DNA from: Acinetobacter sp. WU_MDCI_Axc73 | Lineage (GTDB): Bacteria; Pseudomonadota; Gammaproteobacteria; Pseudomonadales; Moraxellaceae | Assembly (NCBI RefSeq): GCF_025562455.1 | Contig: NZ_JAHPRO010000005.1 | Span: forward strand, 62,001 to 126,000 | Length of the DNA stretch: 64,000 bases | Reading direction: 5' to 3' | In this document: positions 63,578 through 64,000 of the stretch, one piece after another | Layout of the letters: each line of letters starts with the position of its first letter | Numbering within the stretch: the stretch's first letter is position 1 | Notes under the pieces: generated by a model | What the model was told of the DNA's origin: nothing | Database searches by the model: none | The model's input: the letters and a program-made list of their open reading frames with translations, nothing else | Position numbers and translations under genes: made by a program

Positions 63578-63850
63578 TTAAAGCGCTTTTTCACTATATT
63601 CATTAGGTGAAAGCTTAAGCAAAGCAGGCATGTACTGCTTTTTGTACACTTCAGGGTATTTAGTGCATAAAATCTCACGCTTCTGATTCATAGGCACATC
63701 AGAACGATCTAATGTCTCTAGCATCTTCCCTATTCGTTGATCAGCAAGTTCAAATTGTTCTTTATAAGTATTGTCAGGTACTTTAGTTTCTACTGACTCA
63801 GCACATCCACTTAAAGCTATGGCAATTATTGTTAGGATTAAATTTTTCAC
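63578..63850 (-). CDS. Phage-encoded lipoprotein (90 aa)
   Basis: GTG 63850 start. Signal sequence with lipobox LSGC (Cys16; MKNLILTIIAIALSGC), then a helical domain with LADQRIGKMLETLDRSDVPMNQKREILCTKYPEVYKKQYMPALL. No domain recognised. The remaining 150 bases of the window hold no gene I can support; they may contain its promoter. Confidence 0.68.
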   Translation of the reverse strand: MKNLILTIIAIALSGCAESVETKVPDNTYKEQFELADQRIGKMLETLDRSDVPMNQKREILCTKYPEVYKKQYMPALLKLSPNEYSEKAL

Positions 63851-64000
63851 GAAATATCCGTTTTTATTAACGAATAAAATTTATCAGTTTTGAAGGTTTA
63901 AAACCAGCATTTGAGTATTTAGCCCTATTTAAGTTGAGCATTTTATTTACTATTGCAAATATACCCCCATGTCTGTATACTGATACTACACACTACACGG

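Larger units (their letters stand above)
43229..64000. mobile_element. Prophage (siphovirus-like), left part; continues beyond the window
   Basis: From tRNA-Val rightward: integrase, lysis genes, tail fibre/tip genes, tape measure, an immunity-like cassette and small exported proteins, with nearly all late genes on the minus strand. Order and families (gpH-M-L-K-I-J) indicate a lambda-like non-contractile tail. Head, packaging and replication genes, and the right attachment site, are expected past 64000. All long frames are open, so it may be inducible, but this window does not show completeness. Confidence 0.9.

Noticed and set aside
1..64000. CRISPR arrays, rRNA operons, restriction-modification or toxin-antitoxin systems
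   Set aside because: No regularly spaced repeats, no rRNA sequence, and no recognisable nuclease, methylase or toxin pair; the RHH proteins have no adjacent toxin.

Overview
The window is low-G+C gammaproteobacterial DNA whose gene set and protein sequences fit the genus Acinetobacter (Moraxellaceae). It holds housekeeping genes in their usual neighbourhoods (rapA, hemL, thiE, rpsB-tsf/map, rodA-mltB-rlpA, sthA, lipA), an EptA/PmrC gene in front of a PmrAB-like pair, AzlCD, DUF3465 and META proteins. Species cannot be fixed from the sequence alone.

Layout. 1-11.3 kb: rapA (cut by the left edge), rluA, a GlcG/HbpS protein, hemL, thiE and an M61 peptidase on the minus strand, then a D,D-carboxypeptidase, an FKBP isomerase, a universal stress protein and a META-domain lipoprotein on the plus strand, most followed by clear rho-independent terminators. 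11.5-16.8 kb: envelope-remodelling block with two PAP2 phosphatases, an EptA/PmrC-type phosphoethanolamine transferase and a PmrAB-like two-component system. 17-22.4 kb: small acidic protein, alpha/beta hydrolase, a GlxA-type regulator divergent from a DJ-1/PfpI protein and an MDR dehydrogenase, a decayed IS5-family transposase and tRNA-Arg(CCG). 22.7-32.6 kb: yadGH ABC exporter, queF, rodA, mltB, rlpA, azlCD with an AraC regulator. 32.7-43.1 kb: tsf and rpsB with a leader element, map, an OmpW-family porin, a TauD-type dioxygenase, sthA, lipA and a TgpA-like transglutaminase.

43.2-64 kb: the left part of a prophage inserted at tRNA-Val(GAC). A plus-strand tyrosine integrase lies beside the tRNA. 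Almost everything else is on the minus strand and, read in transcription order from the right, contains: a cluster of small exported proteins and lipoproteins, an immunity-I-like control cassette (Arc-type repressors on both strands, P22-type antirepressor, Rha), the tape measure with an embedded transglycosylase domain, lambda-like tail genes (M, a fibre-like gene, L, K, I, J), then a lysis cassette (membrane/coiled-coil protein, holin, GH24 endolysin, Rz with Rz1 nested in another frame). Head genes and the right attachment site lie beyond the window. Terminator-type hairpins sit between nearly every block of late genes, which suggests antitermination or RNA processing.

The parts most worth a second look are the control cassette embedded in the late operon with its three direct repeats, the run of small exported proteins upstream of it, a nested 54-base inverted repeat before the Rha gene, and a 101-bp element with 15-base inverted ends next to the GlxA-type gene.
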